The notes under the pieces were generated by a model. It searched no databases. It saw only the letters and a program-made list of their open reading frames with translations, and had not been told where the DNA came from. Positions 31,916 to 39,879 of a stretch of DNA of 64,000 bases are shown here, piece after piece. This stretch comes from Acidimicrobiaceae bacterium (GTDB taxonomy: Bacteria > Actinomycetota > Acidimicrobiia > Acidimicrobiales > Ilumatobacteraceae), in the NCBI GenBank assembly GCA_020637295.1, contig JACJWF010000003.1, forward strand, positions 1 through 64,000, read 5' to 3'. The translations under genes and the position numbers were made by a program. Positions within the stretch are counted from its first letter, which is position 1. Each line of letters opens with the position of its first letter.

Positions 31916-33657
31916 GACCCCACCACCCCGGCGGACTCCTCCGCGGTGAGCTGCGAGTTGACGATCTCCTGGTAAGTGCGGCAGGTGACCATCAGCTCGT
32001 CGTGGGGGCCGAGGCCGACGGGCTCGCCGTCTTCCAGCACGAGGATGCGGTGGGCGTGGCGGATGCTGCTGACCCGCTGGGCCACCACCACGACCACGGC
32101 GTCGCCGGCCCACGGCCCCAGCGCGGCGCGGAGCCGGGCGTCCGTGGCCATGTCGAGCGCGGAGAACGAGTCGTCGAACAGGTACACGTCCGGCTTGCGG
32201 ACCAGGGCGCGGGCGATGGCCATCCGCTGGCGCTGGCCGCCGGAGAGGTTGGCGCCGCCCTGGGCGATGGTGGCCTCCAGCCCGCCCATGGCCTCCACGA
32301 AGCCCTTCGCCTGGGCGACCTCCAGCGCCGCCCACATCTCATCGTCCGTGGCGTCGGGCTTGCCGAAGCGCAGGTTGCTGGCGACCGTGCCGCCGAACAG
32401 GTACGGCCGCTGCGGCACCAGGCCGATGCGGTCCCACAGCACCGCGGGGTCCATCTCCCGCAGGTCCACACCGTTCACCCGCACCGCGCCGTCGGTGGGG
32501 TCGATCAGCCGCGCCAGCAGGTTGACGAGCGTGGTCTTGCCGGCGCCGGTGGAGCCGATGACGGCCAGCGTGGTGCCGGCCTCCGCCCGCACGTCCACAC
32601 CGGACAGCACGCTGTGCTCGGCGCCCGGGTAGCGGAAGCCGACCGTGTCCAACTGCAGCGCCGGCGGGCCGGGCTGCGGCGCCACCGGGTGGTCGGTGCC
32701 ACGGATGGAACTGGGCGTGGAAAGGACCTCGTTGATCCGCTCGCTGCTGACCGAGGCACGGGGCACCAGCGCGGCCATGTAGGTGGCCAGCATGACGGCC
32801 ATCAGGATCTGGGTGAGGTAGGTGAGGAAGGCAATCAGCGAGCCGGGCGGCATCTCCAGGTCGCTCACCTTGTTGGCGCCGAACCACAGGAGGGCGACGC
32901 TGCTGACGTTGACGATCAGCGTCACCGTCGGGAACATCAGGCCCATCAGCCGGCCGCCGCGCAGCGCCGTGGCGGCGAGGCGGTCGTTGCCGTCGCGGAA
33001 CCGGTCCGTCTCGTAGGGCTCGCGCACGAACGCCCGCACCACCCGGATGCCGGTGATCTGCTCGCGCAGCACCTGGTTCATGTCGTCGATGCGCTCCTGC
33101 ATCAGGCGGAACGTCGGGATCATCCGGAAGATGATGTTGCCGATGCTGATGACGAGGATGGGGATCGCCACGGCGAGGATCCACGTCAGTTCCACGTCCT
33201 CTCGCATGGCCATCACCAGGCCGCCCACGGCGGTGAGCGGGGCGCCGATCAGCAGGGTGCAGGTCATGTAGACGAGCGTCTGCACCTGCTGCACGTCGTT
33301 GGTGACGCGGGTGATCAGGCTGGGTGCGCCGAACTCGGCCACCTCGCGTGCGGAGAAGTCGGTGACCTGACGGAACAGGGCCGAGCGCACGTCGCGCCCG
33401 AACGCCATCGACGCCTTCGACCCGTAGTAGACGGCGGCGATGGCGAACACGATCTGGACGGCGCTGACCGCCAGCATCCACGCCCCGTGGCGCCAGATGT
33501 AGCCGGTGTCGCCGTTGCGCACCCCGATGTCGATGATGTCCGCGTTCAGCGACGGCAACCACAGCGCAGCGCCCACCGTGACCGCCTGCAACAGCACCAC
33601 TGCCACGAGGAGCTTGCGGTACGGCCGCAGGTAGGCGCGCAGGAGGCGGAGGAGCAT
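31912..33657 (-). CDS. ABC exporter subunit with degenerate ATP site (heterodimer partner A)
   Basis: 581 residues, six membrane helices plus ATPase. Walker A GSTGAGKTTLVNLL and signature LSGGQRQR are normal, but Walker B reads VYLFDDSFSALD (Asp496 in place of catalytic Glu) and the switch reads VVAQRVSSI (Gln527 in place of His). These two substitutions mark the degenerate half of heterodimeric exporters (TM287, BmrC type). It is transcribed first and coupled to its partner. The ATG follows GGAG only loosely, and no clear promoter was found. Confidence 0.93.
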   Translation of the reverse strand: MLLRLLRAYLRPYRKLLVAVVLLQAVTVGAALWLPSLNADIIDIGVRNGDTGYIWRHGAWMLAVSAVQIVFAIAAVYYGSKASMAFGRDVRSALFRQVTDFSAREVAEFGAPSLITRVTNDVQQVQTLVYMTCTLLIGAPLTAVGGLVMAMREDVELTWILAVAIPILVISIGNIIFRMIPTFRLMQERIDDMNQVLREQITGIRVVRAFVREPYETDRFRDGNDRLAATALRGGRLMGLMFPTVTLIVNVSSVALLWFGANKVSDLEMPPGSLIAFLTYLTQILMAVMLATYMAALVPRASVSSERINEVLSTPSSIRGTDHPVAPQPGPPALQLDTVGFRYPGAEHSVLSGVDVRAEAGTTLAVIGSTGAGKTTLVNLLARLIDPTDGAVRVNGVDLREMDPAVLWDRIGLVPQRPYLFGGTVASNLRFGKPDATDDEMWAALEVAQAKGFVEAMGGLEATIAQGGANLSGGQRQRMAIARALVRKPDVYLFDDSFSALDMATDARLRAALGPWAGDAVVVVVAQRVSSIRHAHRILVLEDGEPVGLGPHDELMVTCRTYQEIVNSQLTAEESAGVVGS

Positions 33658-33775
33658 GAGGCGACCATCTTGCCGGTGAATCGCGGGCTGCAACGAGTCA
33701 TGACGCGGCAATGTGACGCATGGCGTCGGTGCTCGCCGGAGTGCATCGGTGCTGCACCAGCCATCGCTTCGGTGT

Positions 33776-33781
33776 TACACT
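33776..33781 (+). promoter_or_regulatory. -10 element TACACT of a leaderless toxin-antitoxin promoter
   Basis: TACACT ends seven bases before the antitoxin GTG at 33789, which therefore is the likely first transcribed codon. Confidence 0.55.
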
Positions 33782-33788
33782 CTCCCTC

Positions 33789-34025
33789 GTGCCGACCGTC
33801 AAGCAGCGCATCACCATCACGGCCACGGGTGACCTGGAGGAGATCCTGGAGATCGAGCAGCGCCTCCACCCCGAGCTCAGCCCGTCCGCCCTGGTGGCGA
33901 TGCTGGTGCGTCGTGGCCATGAGGCCGGCGGCGAACCGCGGCGGGTGCTGGTGGAAGCGCTGGCCGGCGGGCATCACTTCCCGGCCGGCTATCTGGACGG
34001 CCTGCGAGACGAATGGCCCCGTTGA
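33789..34025 (+). CDS. Antitoxin of a PIN-domain pair
   Basis: 78 residues from the GTG at 33789, chosen because of the TACACT box and because the upstream part of the frame is not protein-like. Starts VPTVKQRITITATGDLEEI; residues about 10-45 (LEEILEIEQRLHPELSPSALVAMLVRRGHEAG) look like a ribbon-helix-helix or similar DNA-binding region, with a C-terminal part (HHFPAGYLDGLRDEWP) likely to wrap the toxin. It overlaps the toxin gene by 13 nt. Assignment rests mainly on context. Confidence 0.65.
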   Translation: MPTVKQRITITATGDLEEILEIEQRLHPELSPSALVAMLVRRGHEAGGEPRRVLVEALAGGHHFPAGYLDGLRDEWPR

Positions 34026-34393
34026 CCGTCGCCGACGCCAGCGTGTTGATCGGCTGGCTCGACGACCGCGATCCCCATCATCAGGAGGCCATCGATGTCC
34101 TCGCCGCCGTGGAACGCTTCATCGTCCATCCATTGACGCTTGCCGAGGTGTTGGTGCACCCGGCCCGCACCGGCCGCGAGGGTGAGGTGGTGTCCAGCTT
34201 GGAGGCGATCGGGATGGTGCTGTCCACCCAGCCGCTGGACCCCGTGGGTCTGGCCCGGTTGAGGGTCGCCAGCCGGCTGAAGATGCCCGACTGCGTGGTG
34301 CTGTGGTGCGCCCGGGCACACGGAGCGGACGTCGCGACGTTCGACGGCGCCCTCCGCTCGGCTGCGGTGGCCGACGCCCGCGACGGCCGGTGA
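34013..34393 (+). CDS. PIN-domain ribonuclease toxin (VapC-like)
   Basis: 126 residues. PIN fold with the first catalytic Asp in LTVADASVLIGWLDDRD, the Glu in HPLTLAEVLVHPA, and the C-terminal acidic residues in LRVASRLKMPDCVVLWCARAHGADVATFD. VapC toxins cut tRNA or rRNA and are blocked by their antitoxin. The gene begins inside the antitoxin gene. It is the first of three toxin-antitoxin modules within 4 kb. Confidence 0.87.
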   Translation: MAPLTVADASVLIGWLDDRDPHHQEAIDVLAAVERFIVHPLTLAEVLVHPARTGREGEVVSSLEAIGMVLSTQPLDPVGLARLRVASRLKMPDCVVLWCARAHGADVATFDGALRSAAVADARDGR

Positions 34394-34401
34394 GCGGGTC
34401 G

Positions 34402-34407
34402 TAGAGT
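34402..34407 (+). promoter_or_regulatory. -10 element TAGAGT of a leaderless promoter
   Basis: TAGAGT ends seven bases before the GTG at 34415 of the serine hydrolase gene. Confidence 0.55.
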
Positions 34408-34414
34408 CGGCGCC

Positions 34415-35581
34415 GTGACGGAACGGACCTGGACGCGGCGGGCGTTGCTGCGCGGCGGAGCGGCGGCCGCGGCGACGACCGTGCTGGCGGCATGCGCGGA
34501 CGACGGGGAGATCACCGTCGAGACACTGGCGCCGCCGGAATCAGTGCCGACCACCGGCGACCCGACCCCGACGGCGACGGTGGTGACCACTGTGGCGGGA
34601 GAGCCGCCGCCCACGCTGGCCGACGCGGCCGACGACGCCTACGTGCCGCCGCCGCACGGGGCGGGGGAGTGGGCCACGGTCGCCCCCGCGGACGCGGGGT
34701 TCACCGAGGAGGGCATCGCCGCGCTGGTGGACCTGGTGGGCAGCCGCGCCAGCGACAGCTTCATCCTGCTCCGCCACGGGCGGATCGTCGCCGAGGCCTA
34801 CTGGCGCGGCGCGGACCAGGAGTGGACCCGCGACATCGCCTCCTGCCAGAAGAGCGTCACCAGCACGCTCGTGGGTGTCGCCCGCGACGAGGGCCTGTTG
34901 GGGCTGGACGACACGGTCACCAGCTACCTCGGCGCCGGCTGGTCCGCCGCGGCCGAGGCCGACGAGGCGCTGATCACCGTCCGCCACCTGCTGACGATGA
35001 CCAGCGGCCTCGGCCCGCTGACACTCAAGGCCAAGACGGCGCCGGGCGAGGTGTGGGAGTACAACACCAACGCCTACCAGAAGCTGCGCCCGGTGCTGGA
35101 GGCCGCCACCGGCCAGGACATCGACTCGCTCACCCGGGCGTGGCTGCTCGACACCGTGGGCGCCAGCGAGCAGGCGACGTGGCGGCAGCGGCGTACTCAG
35201 GACCCCACGGGCGACCGCCTGTGGGGGTTGGAGTTGACGGTGCGGGACATGGCCCGCTTCGGGTTGATGGCCATGCGCGGCGGCATGTGGGGCGACACCC
35301 GGGTGCTGCCCGACGGCTGGCTGGACGAGAGTTGGACGCCCATCCCGCAGAACGCCGGCTACGGCTACCTGTGGTGGCTGCTCGGAGCGATCTCCCTGTC
35401 GCCCGGCCTCCCGGAGGACGCCGTGGCCGCCCTGGGTGCGGCCGACCAGAAGATCTACGTCGTGCCGTCGATCGGCCTGGTCTGCTGCCGCCAGGGCTCC
35501 GCGGCCGGCACCGAGACCGAAGCCGAGTCCCCCTTCGACCAGGCGCTGCTGGAGGCGCTCCTCGCCGCCGTCGCCACCTGA
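34415..35581 (+). CDS. Serine hydrolase, class C beta-lactamase family, Tat lipoprotein
   Basis: 388 residues. A twin-arginine signal (RRALLRGGAAA) ends in a lipobox (TVLAAC, Cys27), so the protein is exported folded and lipid-anchored. After a Pro/Thr linker the beta-lactamase fold starts near residue 85. The nucleophile motif SCQK (Ser143, Lys146) lies in DIASCQKSVTSTLVG; EYNTNAYQKL supplies the Tyr motif. Members act as esterases, peptidases or penicillin-binding enzymes; substrate unknown. It lies between two toxin-antitoxin modules and has its own TAGAGT promoter. Confidence 0.88.
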   Translation: MTERTWTRRALLRGGAAAAATTVLAACADDGEITVETLAPPESVPTTGDPTPTATVVTTVAGEPPPTLADAADDAYVPPPHGAGEWATVAPADAGFTEEGIAALVDLVGSRASDSFILLRHGRIVAEAYWRGADQEWTRDIASCQKSVTSTLVGVARDEGLLGLDDTVTSYLGAGWSAAAEADEALITVRHLLTMTSGLGPLTLKAKTAPGEVWEYNTNAYQKLRPVLEAATGQDIDSLTRAWLLDTVGASEQATWRQRRTQDPTGDRLWGLELTVRDMARFGLMAMRGGMWGDTRVLPDGWLDESWTPIPQNAGYGYLWWLLGAISLSPGLPEDAVAALGAADQKIYVVPSIGLVCCRQGSAAGTETEAESPFDQALLEALLAAVAT

Positions 35582-35653
35582 CGGGCGGGGATTGCTGCCC
35601 AACGCCGACATGAGTCAGCGAAACGCGCTGGCGCGACCCATTCCGTTGTTGGA

Positions 35654-35659
35654 TACGAT
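35654..35659 (+). promoter_or_regulatory. -10 element TACGAT of a leaderless promoter
   Basis: TACGAT ends six bases before the ATG at 35666. An imperfect inverted repeat (GTTGGATA / GATAAC) overlaps it and may be the autoregulatory operator of this toxin-antitoxin pair. Confidence 0.5.
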
Positions 35660-35665
35660 AACGAC

Positions 35666-36406
35666 ATGACGCAGTCTCGCCGGCCCGATCTTTCCATGGG
35701 GGAGTCTGGTGTGGTGCCTCGTGGCTCGAACCTTGCACCCGGTCCGCCGTCGCTCGACGATGTCCTGGAGAGCGCCGCCCGGCTGCAACAGGTCGTCCCG
35801 GGCGCCGTGCTCGTCGGCGGCAGTGCGGCCGCACACCACGCGCGGCACCGACTCTCACTCGACCATGATCATGTGCTGAGCGATCTGAAGTCCCGGTTCG
35901 ACACCGTGCTCGACAACCTCGAGGCGATGGGTGACTGGAGCACCGCCAGGGTGGGCCACGGCAAGATCATCCTCGGCAGCCTCGGCGACATCGAGACGGG
36001 TGTCCGCCAGATGATCCGGGAACGTCCGCTGGAGACCGAGCGCGTGGAAATTCGCGGGCGCTCGCTGGTGGTGCCGACCGAGCCGGAGACGCTGCGGATC
36101 AAGGCGTGGCTGGCGGTCCAGCGCAACCAGACTCGCGATTACCTCGACATCGCCGCACTCGCCGACCACATGGGCATCCCCAAGGCGGCCGCGGTCCTCG
36201 ACGAGATCGACGAGTTCTACGCGGACCGGGTCGGCAGCGGGTCCATCGTGACCCAACTCGTCCGCCAACTCGCCGATCCGCGCCCGAGGGATGCGGCGGT
36301 CATCACGCAACTCTCCACCTACAAGCAACTCGACAGCCGCTGGCACGACTGGAAGGCCGTGCGCGCGGTGCTGACCGACCTGGCTCAGCAAGTGGTGACC
36401 CCGTGA
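35666..36406 (+). CDS. AbiEii-like nucleotidyltransferase (toxin)
   Basis: 246 residues. The nucleotidyltransferase signature AVLVGGSAAAHHARHRLSLDHD has the GGS helix start and an Asp-x-Asp pair; residues about 130-170 include VPTEPETLRIKAWLAVQRNQTRDYLDIAAL, which resembles the AbiEii conserved R-x-K-D-x-x-D region. AbiEii toxins transfer nucleotides to tRNA and give phage abortive infection. The next gene overlaps by GTGA and encodes an XRE regulator. The order toxin-first is opposite to the usual abiEi-abiEii. Confidence 0.78.
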   Translation: MTQSRRPDLSMGESGVVPRGSNLAPGPPSLDDVLESAARLQQVVPGAVLVGGSAAAHHARHRLSLDHDHVLSDLKSRFDTVLDNLEAMGDWSTARVGHGKIILGSLGDIETGVRQMIRERPLETERVEIRGRSLVVPTEPETLRIKAWLAVQRNQTRDYLDIAALADHMGIPKAAAVLDEIDEFYADRVGSGSIVTQLVRQLADPRPRDAAVITQLSTYKQLDSRWHDWKAVRAVLTDLAQQVVTP

Positions 36407-36891
36407 CGAGCACCCCGCTCCGCAACGTGGATGTCGATCTCACAGCGCCGGTCGAGGACTGGCCGTTCGAAGCCCTCGCAACCGTGCTCGACCGCGGCAC
36501 GGTGGGCGAGTGGCGGCGCGTCGTCGCGGCCATCCGCAGCCAGCCGTGGGGCACCGTTGCCCGCAACACCGAGACGATCATCGGCTGGGGCGAGCGCTAC
36601 GGCGTCGACGCACTGCTCGAGGAGGCGATCCGCCGTGCCCGCCGCGACTTCCAGGTGGCAGCGCGCCGCAAGCACGGCCAGCGTCTGCGCCGCCTGCGGT
36701 TGTCGGCAGGGCTGACCCTGCGTGAGCTCGGCGCAGCGACCGGCATCACGGCCGCCAACTTGTCGAAGTACGAGAACGGCCTGATGTCGCCGACGCTGGA
36801 CACCGTCGAGCGCATCGAGCAGGCCCTCGCCGTGCAGCAGCCTCGCGCGATCGAGGGCGACGGTGCGGATGCCGCGGCGATCGCACCCTGA
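36403..36891 (+). CDS. XRE-family regulator, probable antitoxin
   Basis: 162 residues from the GTG overlapping the toxin stop. An N-terminal domain of about 85 residues (WPFEALATVLDRGTVGEWRRVVAAI) precedes a C-terminal helix-turn-helix (LRRLRLSAGLTLRELGAATGITAANLSKYENG). A DNA-binding protein coupled to a nucleotidyltransferase is the expected antitoxin and autorepressor. The fusion of an extra N-terminal domain may be the part that neutralises the toxin (inference). Confidence 0.82.
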   Translation: MTSTPLRNVDVDLTAPVEDWPFEALATVLDRGTVGEWRRVVAAIRSQPWGTVARNTETIIGWGERYGVDALLEEAIRRARRDFQVAARRKHGQRLRRLRLSAGLTLRELGAATGITAANLSKYENGLMSPTLDTVERIEQALAVQQPRAIEGDGADAAAIAP

Positions 36892-36899
36892 TGCCTTCC

Positions 36900-37331
36900 C
36901 TAGTGGGGGCGGTCCTGACGGTCGGGATGCGGCACCGGGCGGAGGTCGAGATCGGCGATGTTGGTGTAGTCGTCGGGGTTGACGGTGTAGAGCGGCAGCC
37001 GGCTGGCGACGGCGATGGATGCGATCAGTGCGTCGTAGGCGCGGGCCTTCGGCTTCCGGCCGGCGGCTCGTAGACCGGCGGCGACTCGCCCGAAGGCGCG
37101 CGCAGCGGCGGTGTCGAAGGGCAGCGGCTCGAAGTCGTGCTCCGCCTGCTGGACGTGGGCCTGCCGCGCGGCGCGTTCGTGCTCGTCCGTGGCCACCAGC
37201 GGGCCGACGCTCAGCTCGGCGAGTGTGATGGTGGTGATCGTCGGGCGTGACGACAAGAGGGCGGGGTCGCTGATGCGCGGCAGCAGGATGACCGTGTTCG
37301 TGTCCAGGATCCCGTCGGGAGCTTCGTTCAC
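36900..37331 (-). CDS. PIN-domain toxin (VapC-like)
   Basis: 143 residues from a GTG overlapping the antitoxin stop (GTGA). PIN acidic residues lie in GILDTNTVILLPRI, TITTITLAELSVGPLVA, and KARAYDALIASIAVASRLPLYTVNPDDY. It ends 8 nt from the convergent XRE gene stop. Expected to be a site-specific RNase held in check by the Phd-type antitoxin. Confidence 0.9.
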   Translation of the reverse strand: MNEAPDGILDTNTVILLPRISDPALLSSRPTITTITLAELSVGPLVATDEHERAARQAHVQQAEHDFEPLPFDTAAARAFGRVAAGLRAAGRKPKARAYDALIASIAVASRLPLYTVNPDDYTNIADLDLRPVPHPDRQDRPH

Positions 37332-37564
37332 AGCGACGCGTCCAGTGCTGCGTCGACGTCCTCGCGGAAGCGACCGGGGTCGACCGCTGGCAGGTTGCGC
37401 CACCGGCCGAGCAGCGTTGCCGCATCCAGCGGACGGGGCCGCAGTGGGCGGAGCTCTGCCACCTCATGCCCGTCGCGCGTGACCACGATGGTGTCCCCGC
37501 CCAGCACGCGATCGATCACATCACCACCGTTGTTGCGCAGTTCCCTGATGGTGACGGTCCTCAT
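37328..37564 (-). CDS. Phd/YefM-type antitoxin
   Basis: 78 residues. The N-terminus MRTVTIRELRNNGGDVIDRVLGGDTIVVTRDGHEVAELRP is the Phd/YefM DNA-binding fold; the C-terminal helix (PGRFREDVDAALDAS) should bind the toxin. TACATT lies six bases before the ATG (leaderless). A perfect 10-bp palindrome TCACGCGTGA at 37577-37586 abuts this box and is the probable operator. Confidence 0.92.
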   Translation of the reverse strand: MRTVTIRELRNNGGDVIDRVLGGDTIVVTRDGHEVAELRPLRPRPLDAATLLGRWRNLPAVDPGRFREDVDAALDASL

Positions 37565-37570
37565 GTGGGG

Positions 37571-37586
37571 AATGTATCACGCGTGA
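37571..37586 (-). promoter_or_regulatory. Promoter box and palindromic operator of the Phd/PIN pair
   Basis: On the minus strand TACATT (37571-37576) is six bases before the ATG; the adjoining TCACGCGTGA (37577-37586) is a perfect 10-bp palindrome, placed where an autorepressor would block polymerase. Confidence 0.6.
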
Positions 37587-37653
37587 GACGGACCCGGTCC
37601 GAAGGCCCGGAGAGAACCGAATCATCCCGAGGAGCGATCACTCAGAAAACTCC

Positions 37654-37682
37654 TTGACAGCACAGGGGGGGCGGCGCATGAT
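37654..37682 (+). promoter_or_regulatory. Sigma70-type promoter upstream of the Rhs fragment
   Basis: TTGACA (37654-37659), 17-bp spacer, CATGAT (37677-37682). It would give a leader of about 80 nt before the ATG at 37770, which has GGAG upstream. Confidence 0.5.
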
Positions 37683-37769
37683 CCGGTGGCTGATCGACCA
37701 CGGAAAGCGATGATGGCTCCCGTCTCAGGCAGCAGGTCAACACATCCCTGTCGTTGAACGGAGCCCACA

Positions 37770-38972
37770 ATGAGGCGTGCAGTCCGCAGCCTCACCGACA
37801 ATGGCGGCGCTGTCGGTTCGTACTGTTACGACAACACGGACCGGCTGACGTCGGCGACCCAGTCGGGGTACGGTGGCGCGATCATGTACGACGCCCGTGG
37901 GAACACCACCGCGATTGCCGGGCAGAGCTTGTCGTTCGACTATGCGGGCCGGAACACGGGCGTCTCGGCGGGTGGCACCACCGTCGCCTATACGAGTGAC
38001 GCGGTCGATCGGATTGTGGCCAGGACCGAGAACGGGACCGTCTACCGGTTCGGGTACACGGGTCCGGGTGACGCGTCGAGCTACACCCTGAACGCCTCCA
38101 ACGTGGTGGTCGATGAGACGGTCGGCCTGCCGGGTGGGGTGTCAGCGAATGTTGGTGTCGGGGTGTGGTCCTATCCGAACATCCACGGCGACATCGTCGC
38201 TGTGACGGACGGTGCCGGTGTCAAGCAGGGTGCGACGGTGTTCTACGACCCGTACGGGAACAGCATCGCCGGAGGCGTGCCGGACAACCAGGCCGGCAAC
38301 TTCGACAACACCGGGGTCGGCCAGCACGACAAGCGTCTCGAGCACGCGGCCGGCCTGCAACCCACCATCCAGATGGGCGCCCGCCCCTACACACCAGCGA
38401 TCGGCCGCTTCCTCGAAGTCGACCCCGTCGAGGGAGGCACCCCGAACAACTACACCTATCCCACCGACCCCATCAACGAGTTCGATTTGACCGGTGAGTA
38501 CTGCTTGACGGGTGTGGCTCGGAGGGAGGCCATCGGTACAAAGATCTCGTGGCGGGCGGTCAGCCACGACTACTTCTACAGCGTGCGCGCTGCGGTCCCT
38601 CGCGCAATTCAGAAGGTGTTTGGCAAGAAGGTATATCTACTTGGCCGGACTGTTACCAAGTATCGAGAGATCTGCAGAAGCCCCATGAGAGGACTTGGCA
38701 GGGTGGTGAGAGGCGCCTGGCGTGGAGCTCTTACCGGCGGGGGGCATGGCGCCGTTGCCGGCCTTCTTGGTGGGTGCGTACTAGGCGCGATCCTAGGGGG
38801 CACGGTCCTAGGTGCGATCACCCTCGGTTCCGGCGCACCTGCGGGTGCTGCGACGGGCTGTGCCTCCGTCGCAGCATCCGGTGCAGAATTCGGCGCTGTC
38901 GCTGGAGGTTTCTTGGGGGCAGTCGTGGGCGGGCTTCAGCGTCTGTTCGGTGCCAATGGCGGGTGGAGCTAA
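37770..38972 (+). CDS. Orphan Rhs C-terminal core with glycine-zipper tip
   Basis: 400 residues. Residues about 15-240 are YD-repeat/Rhs core (CYDNTDRLTSAT, IMYDARGNTTAIAGQ, SLSFDYAGRNTGV, FYDPYGNSIAGG) ending in the conserved junction PYTPAIGRFLEVDPVEGG ... DPINEFDLTG. The large N-terminal shell of Rhs proteins is absent, so this is a displaced cassette or a remnant given a new start. The tip (about 241-400) has a basic region, then glycine-zipper helices (GAVAGLLGGCVLGAILGG), suggesting a membrane-active effector. The tip has lower GC than the neighbourhood. The next gene shares one base and is the probable immunity protein. Confidence 0.7.
   Translation: MRRAVRSLTDNGGAVGSYCYDNTDRLTSATQSGYGGAIMYDARGNTTAIAGQSLSFDYAGRNTGVSAGGTTVAYTSDAVDRIVARTENGTVYRFGYTGPGDASSYTLNASNVVVDETVGLPGGVSANVGVGVWSYPNIHGDIVAVTDGAGVKQGATVFYDPYGNSIAGGVPDNQAGNFDNTGVGQHDKRLEHAAGLQPTIQMGARPYTPAIGRFLEVDPVEGGTPNNYTYPTDPINEFDLTGEYCLTGVARREAIGTKISWRAVSHDYFYSVRAAVPRAIQKVFGKKVYLLGRTVTKYREICRSPMRGLGRVVRGAWRGALTGGGHGAVAGLLGGCVLGAILGGTVLGAITLGSGAPAGAATGCASVAASGAEFGAVAGGFLGAVVGGLQRLFGANGGWS
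37866..38490 (+). repeat. Rhs core direct repeat, copy 1
   Basis: About 625 bp that match copy 2 (39255-39879) with no indels and only scattered substitutions. Homology stops exactly at the DPINEFDL junction where the variable tip starts. Confidence 0.92.
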
Positions 38973-39247
38973 TGTCGGCATTCTTCCTTGTCGGAGAGGT
39001 TCTTCTGGTCGCTCTCTCCATAATTTACGTCCGCCTCTACGAAGAGACGATTCCCCGAATCATTGCTCTGGGGACAGTTCTATGCGAGCTTGTCAAGCTA
39101 GTTTATGGAATCGAAGCTCTCCGGAACCTTGCGTTCCTACTGTTTGCGACACTTGGCTGGCGGTGGCCGATAGGCCCCAGGCTGGCTCATCGTGGCTTGT
39201 GGGAGGCCTTGCGCCGACCTCGGGGACGAGAGTCTGACGCTATGTAA
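38972..39247 (+). CDS. Small membrane protein, probable immunity protein of Rhs tip 1
   Basis: 91 residues, ATG overlapping the Rhs stop by one base (TAATG). About three hydrophobic helices (FFLVGEVLLVALSIIYVRLY, IIALGTVLCELVKLVYGI, LAFLLFATLGW) and a basic tail. Small membrane proteins directly after Rhs tips are usually immunity proteins, and this fits a tip that acts on membranes. AT-richer than surrounding genes, like the tip. Longer readings of the same frame upstream are shadows of the Rhs gene. Confidence 0.65.
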   Translation: MSAFFLVGEVLLVALSIIYVRLYEETIPRIIALGTVLCELVKLVYGIEALRNLAFLLFATLGWRWPIGPRLAHRGLWEALRRPRGRESDAM

Positions 39248-39254
39248 GTAGACC

Positions 39255-39879
39255 GGGTACGGTGGCGCGATCATGTACGACGCCCGTGGGAACACCACCG
39301 CGATTGCCGGGCAGAACTTGTCGTTCGACTACGCAGGCCGGAACACAGGCATCTCGGCGGGTGGCACCGCCGTCGCCTACACGAGCGATGCGACCGACCG
39401 GATCGTCACCAGGACCGAGAACGGGACCGCCTACCGGTTCGGGTACACGGGTCCGGGTGACGCGTCGAGCTACACCCTGAACACCTCCAACGTGGTCGTC
39501 GATGAGACGATCGGCCTGCCCGGTGGGGTATCGGCGAATGTTGGTGTCGGGGTGTGGTCCTATCCGAACATCCACGGCGACATCGTCGCCGTCACGAACG
39601 CTGCCGGTGTCAAGCAGGGTGCGACGATGTTCTACGACCCGTACGGGAACAGCATCGCCGGAGGTGTGCCGGACAACCAGGCCGGCACCTTCGACAACAC
39701 CTGGGTCGGCCAGCACGACAAGAGGTTGGAGCACGCAGCCGGGCTGCAACCGACCATCCAGATGGGTGCCCGCCCCTACACGCCGGCGATCGGCCGCTTC
39801 CTTGAAGTCGACCCCGTCGAGGGAGGCACCCCGAATAACTACACCTACCCAACCGACCCCATCAACGAGTTCGATTTGA
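39255..39879 (+). repeat. Rhs core direct repeat, copy 2
   Basis: Matches 37866-38490 at a constant offset of 1389 bp. The pair could recombine, deleting tip 1 and its immunity gene and bringing tip 2 behind the promoter. Confidence 0.92.
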
